Source: an uncultured Arachnia sp. (GTDB taxonomy: Bacteria > Actinomycetota > Actinomycetes > Propionibacteriales > Propionibacteriaceae). Taken from it: a stretch of 64,000 nt of DNA. A program made the position numbers and the translations under genes. Below the pieces are notes generated by a model. The model made no database searches. It saw nothing but the letters and a program-made list of their open reading frames with translations, and was not told the origin of the DNA. Of this stretch, positions 38,140 to 47,156 are shown one piece after another. Positions within the stretch are counted from its first letter, which is position 1; the number at the start of each line of letters is the position of its first letter. The stretch lies in the NCBI GenBank assembly GCA_947499145.1, contig CANMNB010000012.1, forward strand, positions 62,001 through 126,000. The letters are read 5' to 3'.

Positions 38140-40805
38140 GCGTTGCTCCTGTCCAGGGTGGCGCCGAGGGCGACCACGCGGTCGGGGTGGAAGTCGTGGA
38201 GGTGGGCATCGGCTGCGGCGCAGAGGAAGAGTGCGAACCCGCCGTCGGTGCGGGCGGCGTCGACGAGCCGCTGGAGCGCCCTGCGCTCGGCGTCGGTGCC
38301 GACGAGGTCCACCGAGTCGATGATGACCACGCCCGGGACGCGGAATGAGACCCCGTCGAGCGCTGCGGCCGTGTCCCGCACGGTGGCGAGGTCGAGGTAG
38401 GTGGTGCGGCGCCGGACGGCGCCAGCGGCCTCCGGGACGAGGGCCCCGGCCACGCGGGCACGTCCGCCCGTGGTCTGCAGCCGGCCGGAGATCGCCAGGG
38501 CAGCGCCGGTGCGCGGCCCGACGGACCCGACGAGTCCGACGACCTGGCCGGCCCTCACACGCAGGTCGAGCGGCGCCACGACTCCCTCCACCTCCAAGCC
38601 ATCGGCGAATACGACGTCGTCGGTTCCCGGCCAGTTCGCCAGGGCGAGCTCCTTGGTCAGGACCTCGCCCTCGACGTCGAAGGTGGGCAGCACCCGGTCC
38701 AGCCACGCCGGTAGCCACCAGGCCCGATCGCCGAGCAGCGCCAGGACGGCCGGCACGAGGGTCATGCGCACCACGAAGGCATCGATGGCGACGCCGACGG
38801 CCAGCGCGAAGGCGATCTGCTTGATGGGGCCCATGCCCTGCGGCACGAAGAAGGCGAACACCGCGAACATGATGAGCGCCGCTGCGACCACGACGGGACC
38901 GGAGGCGACGAAACCGTCACGGATGGCGGACTGCGCATCCTTGCCGTGGACGTACTCCTCCCGCATTCGGGAGACGAGGAAGACCTCGTAGTCCATGGCG
39001 AGCCCGAACAGGATGCCCATGAAGAGGATGGGCAGGAAGCTGATGACCGGCATGCCGCGCTCGAGGTTCACCAGTTCCTTGAACCACCCGTCGTTGAACA
39101 CCAGAGCGGTGGCGCCGAAGGCCGACCCGATGCTGAGCAGGTAGCCCAACGTCGCCTTGACGGGGACCCAGATGGACCGGAACACCGCGGCCAGCAGCAC
39201 CATGGAGAGGCCGACGACGATGACCCCGAAGGGCAGGAGGGCGCCGGAGAGCTTGTCGGTGACGTCGATCTGGATGGCGGTGAAGCCCGTGACAGCCGTC
39301 TCGACGCCGTAGCGGTTCTCCCACACGTCCTGGAGGTCCCGCAGCTGGGCCACCAGGTCGGCGGTGGCCGGGTCGTCGGCGGCCGTGGCCGGGATGATCT
39401 GGATGAGCGCCGTGTCGGCGTTCTGGTTGGGGGTGGCCAGCGGGACCGAGGAGACGAGCTCGAGGTCCTCGATGTCGGCCTTGATCGACTCGATGAGCCC
39501 GAGCGGGTCGGTGGAGGCGATGATGTCGGCGGTCACGATCAGGGGTCCGTTGAAGCCCTCGCCGAAGTGCTCGGTGATGGCGTCGTAGGCGATCCGGTCG
39601 GAGGCGGCCGGGTCGTGCTGGCCGGCGTTCGGCAGCGACATGTCGAGCGAGAGCCCGGGGATGCTGAGCGCACCGAGGACCGTGACCACGACGACGATCG
39701 TGGCCACCCGGAAGCGCGTGACGAGATTCACCCACCACCGGAACGCACCGCCACGCGGCTTGGCTGGCGCCTCATCGTCGCGGGCCTTTGCACTGGGCCG
39801 CATCCGCTCCCCCACCAAGCCCATGAGGGCCGGCAGCATCGTGAGGGCGATGAGCACGGCGAACGCTACGGTGAGGGCGGCGAAGACACCCATGACGGTG
39901 AGGAACGGGATGTTGGCGACGCCCAACCCGAGCAGCGCGATGAAGACGGTCAGGCCGGCGAAGACGACGGCCGAGCCGGCGGTGCCGACGGCGCGGGCGG
40001 CGGACTCCTCGACTGCCATGCCCTCGCGCAGCTGATCGCGGTGCCGGGAGAGGATGAACAGTGCGTAGTCGATGCCCACGGCGAGGCCGAGCATGACCGC
40101 GAGCATGGGCGTCACCGAGTTGATCGTGGCGATCCGGGTGATGAGGAACAGGATGGCCATCGCCACCCCGACGCCCGTGACGGCCGTGAGGATCGGCAAT
40201 CCCGCGGCGACGAGCGAGCCGAGAACGACGGTGAGAACACCCAGCGCGACGACGAGGCCGATGGCCTCGATGATCGACAGGTGCGGGAGCTCGACGTTGA
40301 ACGCCTCGCCGCCCATGTGGACCTCCGTGCCGGCGGGCATGGTGCCCTCAATGCGCTCCGCCGCCTCCGTGATGGTGGCGAGCTGCTGGGACGACGGCGT
40401 CTCGGCCACGTCGAGCTGGAGCTGGATGATGGCCGCGGTGTTGCCGTCCGAGACGAGGCCCTCGATGTACTCGTTGAACGGCGTCTGGGCCACGTCGACG
40501 ATGGGCAGCTCCTGGAACTCCTCGACTCCGGCCTCGATCTCCGGCCGGAGCTCCGTGACGTCGGTGCCGTCGGGCGCGACGACGATCGCCGTGGCGCCGA
40601 GAGCCGCGCCCTGCGGGAAGGTCATGCGGAGCTGCTCGAGCGCCTCCTGCGACGCGGAACCAGGGATCTCGAACTGGTCGTTGAAGTCCCCGCGGAGGAC
40701 GAAGGCCAGGGAACCGAGGACGACGAGGAGCGCGAACCAGGCCGCGATGACGGCCCGTCGCCGGCGGAAACACCAGCGCCCGAGGGCGTAGAGCTGTGCG
40801 GACAT
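38136..40805 (-). CDS. MMPL/RND family transporter with degenerate ABC-ATPase-like C-terminal domain
   Basis: An 889-residue membrane transporter. About residues 1-710 are an MMPL protein with twelve predicted helices in two halves, each with a periplasmic loop; typical patches are MLAVMLGLAVGIDYALFILSRHRDQLREG and FLPILFMGILFGLAMDYEVFLVSRMREEYVHG. The last ~180 residues are soluble and resemble an ABC ATPase: a leading LEVEGVVAPLDLRVRAGQVVGLVG, but Walker A is lost (GSVGPRTGAA instead of GxxGxGKST) and Walker B is replaced by VVIIDSVDLVG, so ATP hydrolysis is unlikely. ATG 40805 was taken as start since an upstream in-frame ATG at 40898 lies inside the promoter. Its stop overlaps the YhgE start. 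Confidence 0.85.
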   Translation of the reverse strand: MSAQLYALGRWCFRRRRAVIAAWFALLVVLGSLAFVLRGDFNDQFEIPGSASQEALEQLRMTFPQGAALGATAIVVAPDGTDVTELRPEIEAGVEEFQELPIVDVAQTPFNEYIEGLVSDGNTAAIIQLQLDVAETPSSQQLATITEAAERIEGTMPAGTEVHMGGEAFNVELPHLSIIEAIGLVVALGVLTVVLGSLVAAGLPILTAVTGVGVAMAILFLITRIATINSVTPMLAVMLGLAVGIDYALFILSRHRDQLREGMAVEESAARAVGTAGSAVVFAGLTVFIALLGLGVANIPFLTVMGVFAALTVAFAVLIALTMLPALMGLVGERMRPSAKARDDEAPAKPRGGAFRWWVNLVTRFRVATIVVVVTVLGALSIPGLSLDMSLPNAGQHDPAASDRIAYDAITEHFGEGFNGPLIVTADIIASTDPLGLIESIKADIEDLELVSSVPLATPNQNADTALIQIIPATAADDPATADLVAQLRDLQDVWENRYGVETAVTGFTAIQIDVTDKLSGALLPFGVIVVGLSMVLLAAVFRSIWVPVKATLGYLLSIGSAFGATALVFNDGWFKELVNLERGMPVISFLPILFMGILFGLAMDYEVFLVSRMREEYVHGKDAQSAIRDGFVASGPVVVAAALIMFAVFAFFVPQGMGPIKQIAFALAVGVAIDAFVVRMTLVPAVLALLGDRAWWLPAWLDRVLPTFDVEGEVLTKELALANWPGTDDVVFADGLEVEGVVAPLDLRVRAGQVVGLVGSVGPRTGAALAISGRLQTTGGRARVAGALVPEAAGAVRRRTTYLDLATVRDTAAALDGVSFRVPGVVIIDSVDLVGTDAERRALQRLVDAARTDGGFALFLCAAADAHLHDFHPDRVVALGATLDRSNA

Positions 40806-40850
40806 GGGTCTCTTCCCGGGCGCAGAGAGGGCGGATACAACAGTGCATCG

Positions 40851-40879
40851 AGTGTAGGTCGGTACGGACCTGTATCCAA
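40851..40879 (-). promoter_or_regulatory. Promoter of the MMPL-yhgE operon with operator palindrome in the spacer
   Basis: Read on the minus strand, a -35 box TTGGAT (40874-40879) and a -10 box TACACT (40851-40856) stand 17 bp apart. The palindrome AGGTCCGTACCGACCT (40856-40871) fills the spacer. A further pair, GGATACA (40833-40839) and TGTATCC (40871-40877), overlaps both ends. The design fits repression by a TetR-type dimer, but its regulator is not identified; there is none adjacent. Confidence 0.6.
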
Positions 40880-40959
40880 ATGGCTCCCTGCAAACCAACC
40901 CTGCTGTTGCGTCGCAATTACCTGCAAGTTACTGTTATTGAACTGTTAGCTGTTGCGCG

Positions 40960-40989
40960 TTGTCGAACGTCGCGACAGGTTGGCATACT
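40960..40989 (+). promoter_or_regulatory. Candidate promoter of the galactan operon
   Basis: TTGTCG (40960-40965) and CATACT (40984-40989) are 18 bp apart and 43 bp before the GH42 start. A TGTCG/CGACA inverted repeat (40961-40977) overlaps the -35 part and could be an operator. The pairing is by eye and only moderately convincing. Confidence 0.4.
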
Positions 40990-41032
40990 GGGAACGGTTA
41001 CAGCCTGTGCCTGACCCAATTGATACGACGAG

Positions 41033-43081
41033 GTGTCCGACGACGTGAATCCCTGGCCCGCCATCGACGGCATCGCCTACGGCGGCGACTACAACCCCGA
41101 GCAGTGGCCGCGCGCCACCTGGGAGGAGGACGTCGCCCTCATGCGCGAGGCCGGCGTCAACCTGGTCAGCGTCGGCATGTTCTCCTGGGGGCTGCTCGAG
41201 GTGCGCGAAGGCATCTTCGACTTCTCGTGGATGGACGAGCTGTTCGACCTGCTGCACTCCCACGGCGTCAGTGTGGACCTGGGCACCCCGACCGCCTCCC
41301 CGCCCGCCTGGTTCTTCGCCCAGTACCCCGACGCCCGGCAGGTCACCCGGGACGGGACGGTCATGGGCTTCGGGTCACGCGGCATGGCTGCGCACAGCTC
41401 GCCGGAGTACCGACGGGCCATCGTGCGCGTGGCCGACGCCCTGGCCGAGCGCTACGCCCAGCACCCCGCCGTCGTCATGTGGCACGTGCACAACGAGTAC
41501 GGCGTCCCCGTGGGCGAGGACTACTCCCCTCGTTCGGCCGCGGCCTTCCGCGCCTGGTTGCAGCGCCGCTACGGCTCGCTGGAAGCACTCAACGCCGCCT
41601 GGGGCACTGCCGTGTGGGGCCAGCATTACGAGGAGTGGGAGCACGTGGCCGTCCCAGCTGTCGCACCGTCGGTGGTCAACCCCGCCCAGCGCCTGGACTT
41701 CGTCCGCTTCACCGACGAACAGATCCGCGAGTGCTTCGTGCTGGAGCGCGACGCGATTCGGCGCCACTCTGACAAGCCCGTCACCACCAACTTCATGGCC
41801 AACCAGCACTGGGGCAGCGACCTGTGGAAGTGGGCTGCCGAGGTCGACCTGGTCTCCGACGACCACTACCTGGTGGCTGCCGACCCGGAGGCGCACATCG
41901 GGCTGGCCATCGCCGCGGACCTGACGCGCTCCGTCGGCGGCGGCAAGCCGTGGATGCTCATGGAGCACTCCACGTCCGGGGTCAACTGGCAGCCCCGAAA
42001 CGTGGCCAAGCGTCCCGGCGAGATGGCCCGCAACTCGCTCGCCCACGTCGGGCGCGGCTCGGACGCGGTGCTGTTCTTCCAGTGGCGCGCGGCCCGGCAC
42101 GGTCAGGAGAAGTTCCACTCCGCGATGCTCCCCCACGCCGGCAAGGACTCCCGCGTCTTCCGGGAGGTCGTCGAGCTGGGCCGCACCCTGAAGCGCATCG
42201 ACGCCATCCGCGGCACCCGCGTCCTCGCCGACGTGGCCGTGCTGTGGGACTTCGAGTCCTTCTGGGCGCAGGATCTTGAATGGCGGCCCTCCGAGGACCT
42301 CTCCCACCAGGAGCAGGTCCGCGCCTACTACGAGCGGCTCTGGCGGGACAACATCACCGTCGACTTCGCTCTGCCCAGCCACGACCTGAGCCGCTACCGC
42401 CTCGTCGTCGTGCCGTCGCAGTACCTGCTGCGAGCCGAGGACGCCGCCAACCTCAACCGTTACGTCGAGCAGGGCGGCACCCTGGTCGTGTCCTACTTCG
42501 CCGCTGTCGTCGACGAACACGACGCCGTCCATCCCGGCGGCTTCATGAGGCCGTTGGAGCCCTCGCTGGGGGTCTGGGTCGAGGAGCACCTGCCCCTGCG
42601 CGAGGACGACGCGATGACGCTGTCGTGGACCCACGACAGCCACCACCAACTGTCCGCCGACATGTGGGCGGAGGACCTCGTCGTCACCGACGCCGACGTC
42701 GTCGCCCACTACGTCGACGGGCCGGGTGCCGGCAAGCCCGCCATCACCCGGAACCAGCACGGCAGCGGGACCGCGTGGTACGTCAGCACGCGGCTCGATG
42801 CCGACTCGCTGGCGCATGTGATGTCGGCGGTCTACGCCGACGCGGGAGTCGCTCCCGCCACGCTGCCCGAAGGCGTCGAGGTGGTCACCCGCCACGGCGA
42901 CTCCGGCACCTACGTCGTGGCCATCAACCACGCCGACGAAGCCGCGGACCTCACAATCCGCGGCAACGACCTGCTCTCCGGGGACAATGCAGAAGGGACG
43001 TTCCGTCTACCCGGCGGCAGCGTCGCCGTCGTCCGCACTGTCAACGAAGACACACACCCCGACAGGGGACCCGGGCAGTGA
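41033..43081 (+). CDS. Beta-galactosidase, glycoside hydrolase family 42 (galactan operon)
   Basis: Cytoplasmic enzyme that removes galactose from imported beta-galacto-oligosaccharides. The 682-residue protein has YGGDYNPEQWPRATWEEDVALMREAG at the start of the barrel, acid/base Glu 155 in MWHVHNEYG and nucleophile Glu near 311 in PWMLMEHSTSGVNW, then FFQWRAARHGQEKFHSAM and a C-terminal beta domain. No signal peptide. GTG 41033 was used; GTG 41045, which has GAGG ahead of it, is an alternative. It is the first gene of a five-gene set with SBP, MalF, MalG and GH53; such GH42 enzymes in bifidobacteria act on galactan fragments. It is a paralogue of the GH42 gene at 11.7-13.7 kb. Confidence 0.94.
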   Translation: MSDDVNPWPAIDGIAYGGDYNPEQWPRATWEEDVALMREAGVNLVSVGMFSWGLLEVREGIFDFSWMDELFDLLHSHGVSVDLGTPTASPPAWFFAQYPDARQVTRDGTVMGFGSRGMAAHSSPEYRRAIVRVADALAERYAQHPAVVMWHVHNEYGVPVGEDYSPRSAAAFRAWLQRRYGSLEALNAAWGTAVWGQHYEEWEHVAVPAVAPSVVNPAQRLDFVRFTDEQIRECFVLERDAIRRHSDKPVTTNFMANQHWGSDLWKWAAEVDLVSDDHYLVAADPEAHIGLAIAADLTRSVGGGKPWMLMEHSTSGVNWQPRNVAKRPGEMARNSLAHVGRGSDAVLFFQWRAARHGQEKFHSAMLPHAGKDSRVFREVVELGRTLKRIDAIRGTRVLADVAVLWDFESFWAQDLEWRPSEDLSHQEQVRAYYERLWRDNITVDFALPSHDLSRYRLVVVPSQYLLRAEDAANLNRYVEQGGTLVVSYFAAVVDEHDAVHPGGFMRPLEPSLGVWVEEHLPLREDDAMTLSWTHDSHHQLSADMWAEDLVVTDADVVAHYVDGPGAGKPAITRNQHGSGTAWYVSTRLDADSLAHVMSAVYADAGVAPATLPEGVEVVTRHGDSGTYVVAINHADEAADLTIRGNDLLSGDNAEGTFRLPGGSVAVVRTVNEDTHPDRGPGQ

Positions 43082-43124
43082 CCCACTGCCCACACCACCA
43101 CAACCCACTCATGGGAGGAACGCA

Positions 43125-44426
43125 ATGAGGAAGCAACTGGCAACCGCCTTTGCTCTTGGCTCTGCCCTGCTGATCGCGAGCTGCGGCGGCGGAGACACCG
43201 ACCCGGCCGAGACGACCGAGCCCACGGAGGCCGCCGTCGAGGAGACCACCGCCGAGGCCACCGCCGCGGAGACCACCGCCGAGGAGACCGAGGGCACCAC
43301 CGACGCCGCCGGCCAGGAGATCGTCATCTGGTCCGACGCCGAGCGCGAGGAGGCCATCAAGGAGCAGGCGCAGCGCTTCATGGACGAGACCGGTGCCACC
43401 GTCACCGTCGTCCAGAAGAACTTCGAGGACCTGCGCAACGACTTCATCGCCCAGGTCCCCACCGGCGAGGGCCCCGACATCACCGTCGGCGCCCACGACT
43501 GGCTGGGCGCGCTGGTGACCGCCGGCGTCGTCGACACCGTCGACATCGGCGACATGCGTGCTGCCTTCGAGCCCGTCGCGCTCGAGGCCATGACCTACGA
43601 CGGCCAGCTCTACGCCATGCCGTACTCCCTGGAGGCCGTGGCGCTCATCCAGAACGTCGACCTCGTCGGCGAGGAGGCTCCTGCCACGTGGGACGAGATG
43701 ATCCAGAAGGGTCTCGACTCCGGCGCGGAGCGCCCGTTCGTCATCAACACCGCTGGTGAGACCGGCGACGGCTACACCATGTACGGCTTCCAGACCTCCT
43801 TCGGGGCCCCGGTCTTCGTGCAGGACGAGTCCGGCTCCTACACCACCGAGGTGGGCATGGGTGGCGACGAGGGTCGCGCCTTCGCCCAGTGGCTGTACGA
43901 CAACGGCATGGCGGGCGAGGGCTACCTCTCCACCACCGTCGACTACGACATCAACAACGAGCTCTTCGCCTCCGGCCAGGCCCCCTACACCGTCGCGGGC
44001 CCCTGGGTCATTCCCTCCTACGAGGGCATGAACCTGGCCGTCAACCCGATCCCGTCGGCCGGTGGCGAGACCGCTGCCCCGTTCGTCGGCGTGCAGGGCT
44101 TCTTCCTGAGCTCGCAGAGCCAGAACCCGCTGCTGGCCACGGACTTCCTGGTCAACTACCTCGGCACCGAAGCTGGCCAGCGCGCCCTCTACGAGGCCGA
44201 CCCGCGGATCCCGGCCCTGTCGGCCATCGCCGAGGAGGTCTCCTCCGACCCGATCGTCGGCGGCTTCCTGGCCTCCTCGCAGAACGGCGTCCCCATGCCC
44301 AGCATCCCCGAGATGGGCGCTGTGTGGGACTTCTGGAACGCCGCCGAGGCCCAGATCATCGCCGGCGCTGACCCCGTCAGCACCTGGGACACGATGATCG
44401 AGAACCTCACCGCCGAGCTCGGCTGA
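43125..44426 (+). CDS. Sugar ABC transporter substrate-binding lipoprotein (MalE-like)
   Basis: Captures oligosaccharides, presumably beta-1,4-galacto-oligosaccharides given the neighbours. The 433-residue product has a signal peptide with lipobox IASC at about residue 20, an acidic linker of E, T and A (about residues 25-60), and the family 1 SBP core: EIVIWSDAEREEAIKEQAQRFMDETGATVTVVQKN, TGEGPDITVGAHDWLGALVTAG, GQLYAMPYSLEAVALIQN, and GPWVIPSYEGMNLAVNPIPS. ATG 43125 follows a GGGAGGAA ribosome site. A strong hairpin after the gene probably keeps its transcript level above that of the permeases. Confidence 0.93.
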   Translation: MRKQLATAFALGSALLIASCGGGDTDPAETTEPTEAAVEETTAEATAAETTAEETEGTTDAAGQEIVIWSDAEREEAIKEQAQRFMDETGATVTVVQKNFEDLRNDFIAQVPTGEGPDITVGAHDWLGALVTAGVVDTVDIGDMRAAFEPVALEAMTYDGQLYAMPYSLEAVALIQNVDLVGEEAPATWDEMIQKGLDSGAERPFVINTAGETGDGYTMYGFQTSFGAPVFVQDESGSYTTEVGMGGDEGRAFAQWLYDNGMAGEGYLSTTVDYDINNELFASGQAPYTVAGPWVIPSYEGMNLAVNPIPSAGGETAAPFVGVQGFFLSSQSQNPLLATDFLVNYLGTEAGQRALYEADPRIPALSAIAEEVSSDPIVGGFLASSQNGVPMPSIPEMGAVWDFWNAAEAQIIAGADPVSTWDTMIENLTAELG

Positions 44427-44436
44427 GTGACACACT

Positions 44437-44473
44437 GAGGGGGTGGAGCGAGTCCGCTCGCCCACCCCCTCAC
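44437..44473 (+). terminator. Hairpin between binding-protein and permease genes
   Basis: Outer arms TGAGGGGGTGG and CCACCCCCTCA enclose an inner GCGAG/CTCGC pair. It lies 10 bp after the substrate-binding gene and 32 bp before malF. In sugar ABC operons such hairpins partly stop or stabilise transcripts so the binding protein is made in excess. Confidence 0.65.
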
Positions 44474-44505
44474 CCCCAACGCTTACCTGCGCACCGAGGA
44501 GACAC

Positions 44506-46119
44506 ATGGTGGTCAAGGAAGACACCGCGGTTGAGGCGCCTGCCGCCCCCCGCAGGGAATCGCACGCCCGGGGCTGGAAGGGCCTCGGCTGGGGATTCCT
44601 CGTCAAGCTGCTTCTCATGGGCGTCGTCAACGCCTTCGGCATCAGTGTCATCCTGAGCGCCTGGGCCGCCGAGTCCTGGGTGATCCTCGGAGCGTCCGTG
44701 GTGCTCCTGCTCATCGCCGACTGGGTCTACTTCTCCAAGCGGGCGCTGCCCCTGAAGTACCTGCTCCCCGGGCTGGCCTTCCTCTTCATCTTCCAGATCT
44801 TCACCCTGGGCTACACGGGCTACGTCGCGTTCACCAACTACGGCACCGGTCACGCGGGCAGCATGCAGCAGGCCGTCGACGCCGCCCTGATCCAGGACGA
44901 GCGCCGCGTCCCCGACTCCCCCACCTATCCGCTCTCCGTCGTTCGACAGGGCGACGTCGTCGGCTTCGCCATCAGCGACGACGGCGAGGTCAAGGTCGGC
45001 ACGGAGGAGCAGCCGCTCCAGGTGGTCGACGGCGCCGAGACCGCCGAGTCCGGAGCCCCCACGACGGTCCCCGACTGGGAGGTCGTCCCCCGCGCGGAGC
45101 TCCTCTCCGACCGCGAGCTGCAGGACGCCGTCCTGAACCTCCGCGTGCCCATGTCCGACGAGGCCGAGGCGGGCTCGCTGCGCACCCGAGAGGGTAGCCG
45201 CGGCACCATCTACACCTCCTCGCTCGAGTGGGACGCCGACGCGAAGACGCTGACCGACACCGAGTCCGGCGTCGTCTACTCCCCCAACGACCGCGGCCGA
45301 TTCGTCGGTGACGACGGCACGACGCTCCCCACGGGGTGGTACGTCAACGTCGGCTTCGACAACTTCGTCCGCGCGGTCACCGACTCCAGCCTGGCCGGGC
45401 CGCTGCTGCAGGTCACGTGGTGGACGTTCGCCTTCGCACTGTTGTCGGTGATCGTGAGCTTCGCCGTCGGGTTGCTCTTCGCGATCGTCTACAACGACGA
45501 CAGAGTCCGTGGCCGCAAGGTCATCCGGACCCTGCTCATCCTCCCCTACGCCTTCCCCGCCTTCATGTCCGCCCTCCTGTGGCGCGGCATGCTGAACGCG
45601 GAGTTCGGCGTGATCAACGAGCTCTTCTTCGGTGGGGCCAGCATCGGCTGGCTCTCGTCGGAGTTCCTGGCACGCTTCTCCGTCCTGTTCGTCAACGTGT
45701 GGCTCAGCTACCCGTACTGGTTCCTCGTCACCACCGGGGCGCTCCAGGCCCTGCCCGCCGACACCCTCGAGGCCGCCACGCTGGACGGAGCCGGGCGCTG
45801 GCGCAAGTTCCAGTCCGTCGTGCTGCCGCTCCTGCTCGTCTCGACGGCACCTCTCGCCATCGCATCGTTCGCCTTCAGCTTCAACAACTTCACGATCATC
45901 TACATGCTGACCGAGGGCGGTCCCGCGTTCGTCGGCAACCAGGCCCGCCTGGGTGCCACCGACATCCTGATCTCCGCGATCTACAAGATCTCGGGCGTCT
46001 CGGGTGGCGTCGCCGACTACGGCCTCGCCAGCGCACTGTCCATCGTCGTGTTCATCGTCATCGGCGCCATCTCCGCCGTGGCGTTCCGTCAGACCAGGAA
46101 GCTGGAGGAATACCAGTGA
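44506..46119 (+). CDS. Sugar ABC transporter permease, MalF type
   Basis: A 537-residue membrane permease. Like MalF, it has N-terminal helices, then a large extracytoplasmic loop (about residues 115-280), then six helices with the EAA loop EAATLDGAGRWRKFQSVVLPLLL that contacts the ATPase. Other seen elements: LPYAFPAFMSALLWRGMLNAEFGVIN and SYPYWFLVTTGALQALPADT. ATG 44506 follows a GAGGAGA ribosome site. It overlaps malG by one base. Substrate is presumed galacto-oligosaccharide. It needs an ATPase that is not encoded in this window (probably a shared MsmK-type protein). Confidence 0.93.
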   Translation: MVVKEDTAVEAPAAPRRESHARGWKGLGWGFLVKLLLMGVVNAFGISVILSAWAAESWVILGASVVLLLIADWVYFSKRALPLKYLLPGLAFLFIFQIFTLGYTGYVAFTNYGTGHAGSMQQAVDAALIQDERRVPDSPTYPLSVVRQGDVVGFAISDDGEVKVGTEEQPLQVVDGAETAESGAPTTVPDWEVVPRAELLSDRELQDAVLNLRVPMSDEAEAGSLRTREGSRGTIYTSSLEWDADAKTLTDTESGVVYSPNDRGRFVGDDGTTLPTGWYVNVGFDNFVRAVTDSSLAGPLLQVTWWTFAFALLSVIVSFAVGLLFAIVYNDDRVRGRKVIRTLLILPYAFPAFMSALLWRGMLNAEFGVINELFFGGASIGWLSSEFLARFSVLFVNVWLSYPYWFLVTTGALQALPADTLEAATLDGAGRWRKFQSVVLPLLLVSTAPLAIASFAFSFNNFTIIYMLTEGGPAFVGNQARLGATDILISAIYKISGVSGGVADYGLASALSIVVFIVIGAISAVAFRQTRKLEEYQ

Positions 46120-47036
46120 TGTCGACGTCCACCACCCCCACCCGCACCGTCCCCGCGGACGACCGGAACTCCCCCACACGCTCGAAAGCCCGCCGTCGAC
46201 GCTGGCTGGCCGAGGTCGGCTGGAAGTACCCGCTGGCGCTCCTGCTGATCGCCTACGCGATCTTCCCGCTCCTCTACGTCATCTCGGCCTCGTTCAACCC
46301 CCGCGGCTCGCTGGCCGGCAGCAGCGCGATGTTCACGGCCTTCTCGACAGCGAACTACGCGTCCCTGTGGGATACCAGCTACTGGCAGTGGTTCCTCAAC
46401 ACCCTCTACGTCTCCGGCGGGGCCGCGCTCGGCGCCGTCATCATGGGAGCGGCCGCGGCGTACGCGTTCTCGCGGTTCCGTTTCAAGGGTCGCCGGTTCA
46501 GCCTCACCACCCTGCTCATCGTCCAGATGTTCCCGCAGACCATCGCCTTCGTCGCCGTCTTCCTGCTGCTGCTCGCGCTCGGCGAGGTGGTCCCGGCGCT
46601 GGGCATCAACTCCCGGCTGGCGTTGATCGCCGTCTACCTCGGTGGCGCGCTCGGCGCCAACACGTTCCTGATGTACGGCTTCTTCAACACCATCCCCATG
46701 GAGATCGACGAGTCCGCCAAGATCGACGGCGCGTCACACGCCCAGATCTTCTGGCAACTCATCATGCCGCTGGTGGCACCCATCCTCGCAGTCGTCGGCC
46801 TGCTGGCGTTCATCTCCTCGTTCGGCGACTTCATCCTGGCGAAGATCATCCTCGTGTCCGAGGACAACTGGACGCTCTCGGTGGGGATGTACCAGTGGGT
46901 GTCCAACCAGCTGACCTCGCGCTGGGGTCTGTTCGCCGCCGGTGTGGTGCTCGCCGCCATCCCCGTGCTGACGCTGTTCCTGGCCTTGCAGCGCTACATC
47001 GTCGGCGGTCTGACCGCTGGCTCGGTGAAGGGCTGA
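46119..47036 (+). CDS. Sugar ABC transporter permease, MalG type
   Basis: A 305-residue permease with six helices and the EAA loop ESAKIDGASHAQIFWQLIMPLVAPIL. The basic, cytosolic N-terminus (RSKARRRRWLAEVGWKYPLALLLIAYAIFPLLYVISASFNPRG) precedes TM1; the C-terminus ends IVGGLTAGSVKG as in MalG proteins. Its ATG start shares a base with the malF stop (TGATG), so the two are coupled. It is followed by two hairpins before the galactanase gene. Confidence 0.93.
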   Translation: MSTSTTPTRTVPADDRNSPTRSKARRRRWLAEVGWKYPLALLLIAYAIFPLLYVISASFNPRGSLAGSSAMFTAFSTANYASLWDTSYWQWFLNTLYVSGGAALGAVIMGAAAAYAFSRFRFKGRRFSLTTLLIVQMFPQTIAFVAVFLLLLALGEVVPALGINSRLALIAVYLGGALGANTFLMYGFFNTIPMEIDESAKIDGASHAQIFWQLIMPLVAPILAVVGLLAFISSFGDFILAKIILVSEDNWTLSVGMYQWVSNQLTSRWGLFAAGVVLAAIPVLTLFLALQRYIVGGLTAGSVKG

Positions 47037-47052
47037 CAACCCAAACGCCCTA

Positions 47053-47120
47053 GCTGTAGGGTGGTTGCTGGAATACCGGTCACCCCCTACAGCCAGGGGC
47101 GGGCAACGATCGCCCGCCCC
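47053..47120 (+). terminator. Two tandem hairpins between malG and the galactanase gene
   Basis: The first pairs GCTGTAGGG (47053-47061) with CCCTACAGC (47085-47093). The second is perfect, GGGGCGGGC (47096-47104) and GCCCGCCCC (47112-47120) around AACGATC. They fit termination or attenuation between importer and galactanase, so the latter may also have its own promoter. The second ends 36 bp before the GH53 start. Confidence 0.55.
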
Positions 47121-47156
47121 ACAGTTTCCATCAACGACGAGAGGAATCTCATCCAC

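Noticed and set aside
35335-38718. A single 1127-residue minus-strand protein across yhgE and the MMPL gene end
   Set aside because: The extra N-terminal part is antisense-like arginine/proline-rich read-through of MMPL DNA in another frame; the true start with a signal-anchor is ATG 38139, overlapping the MMPL stop.
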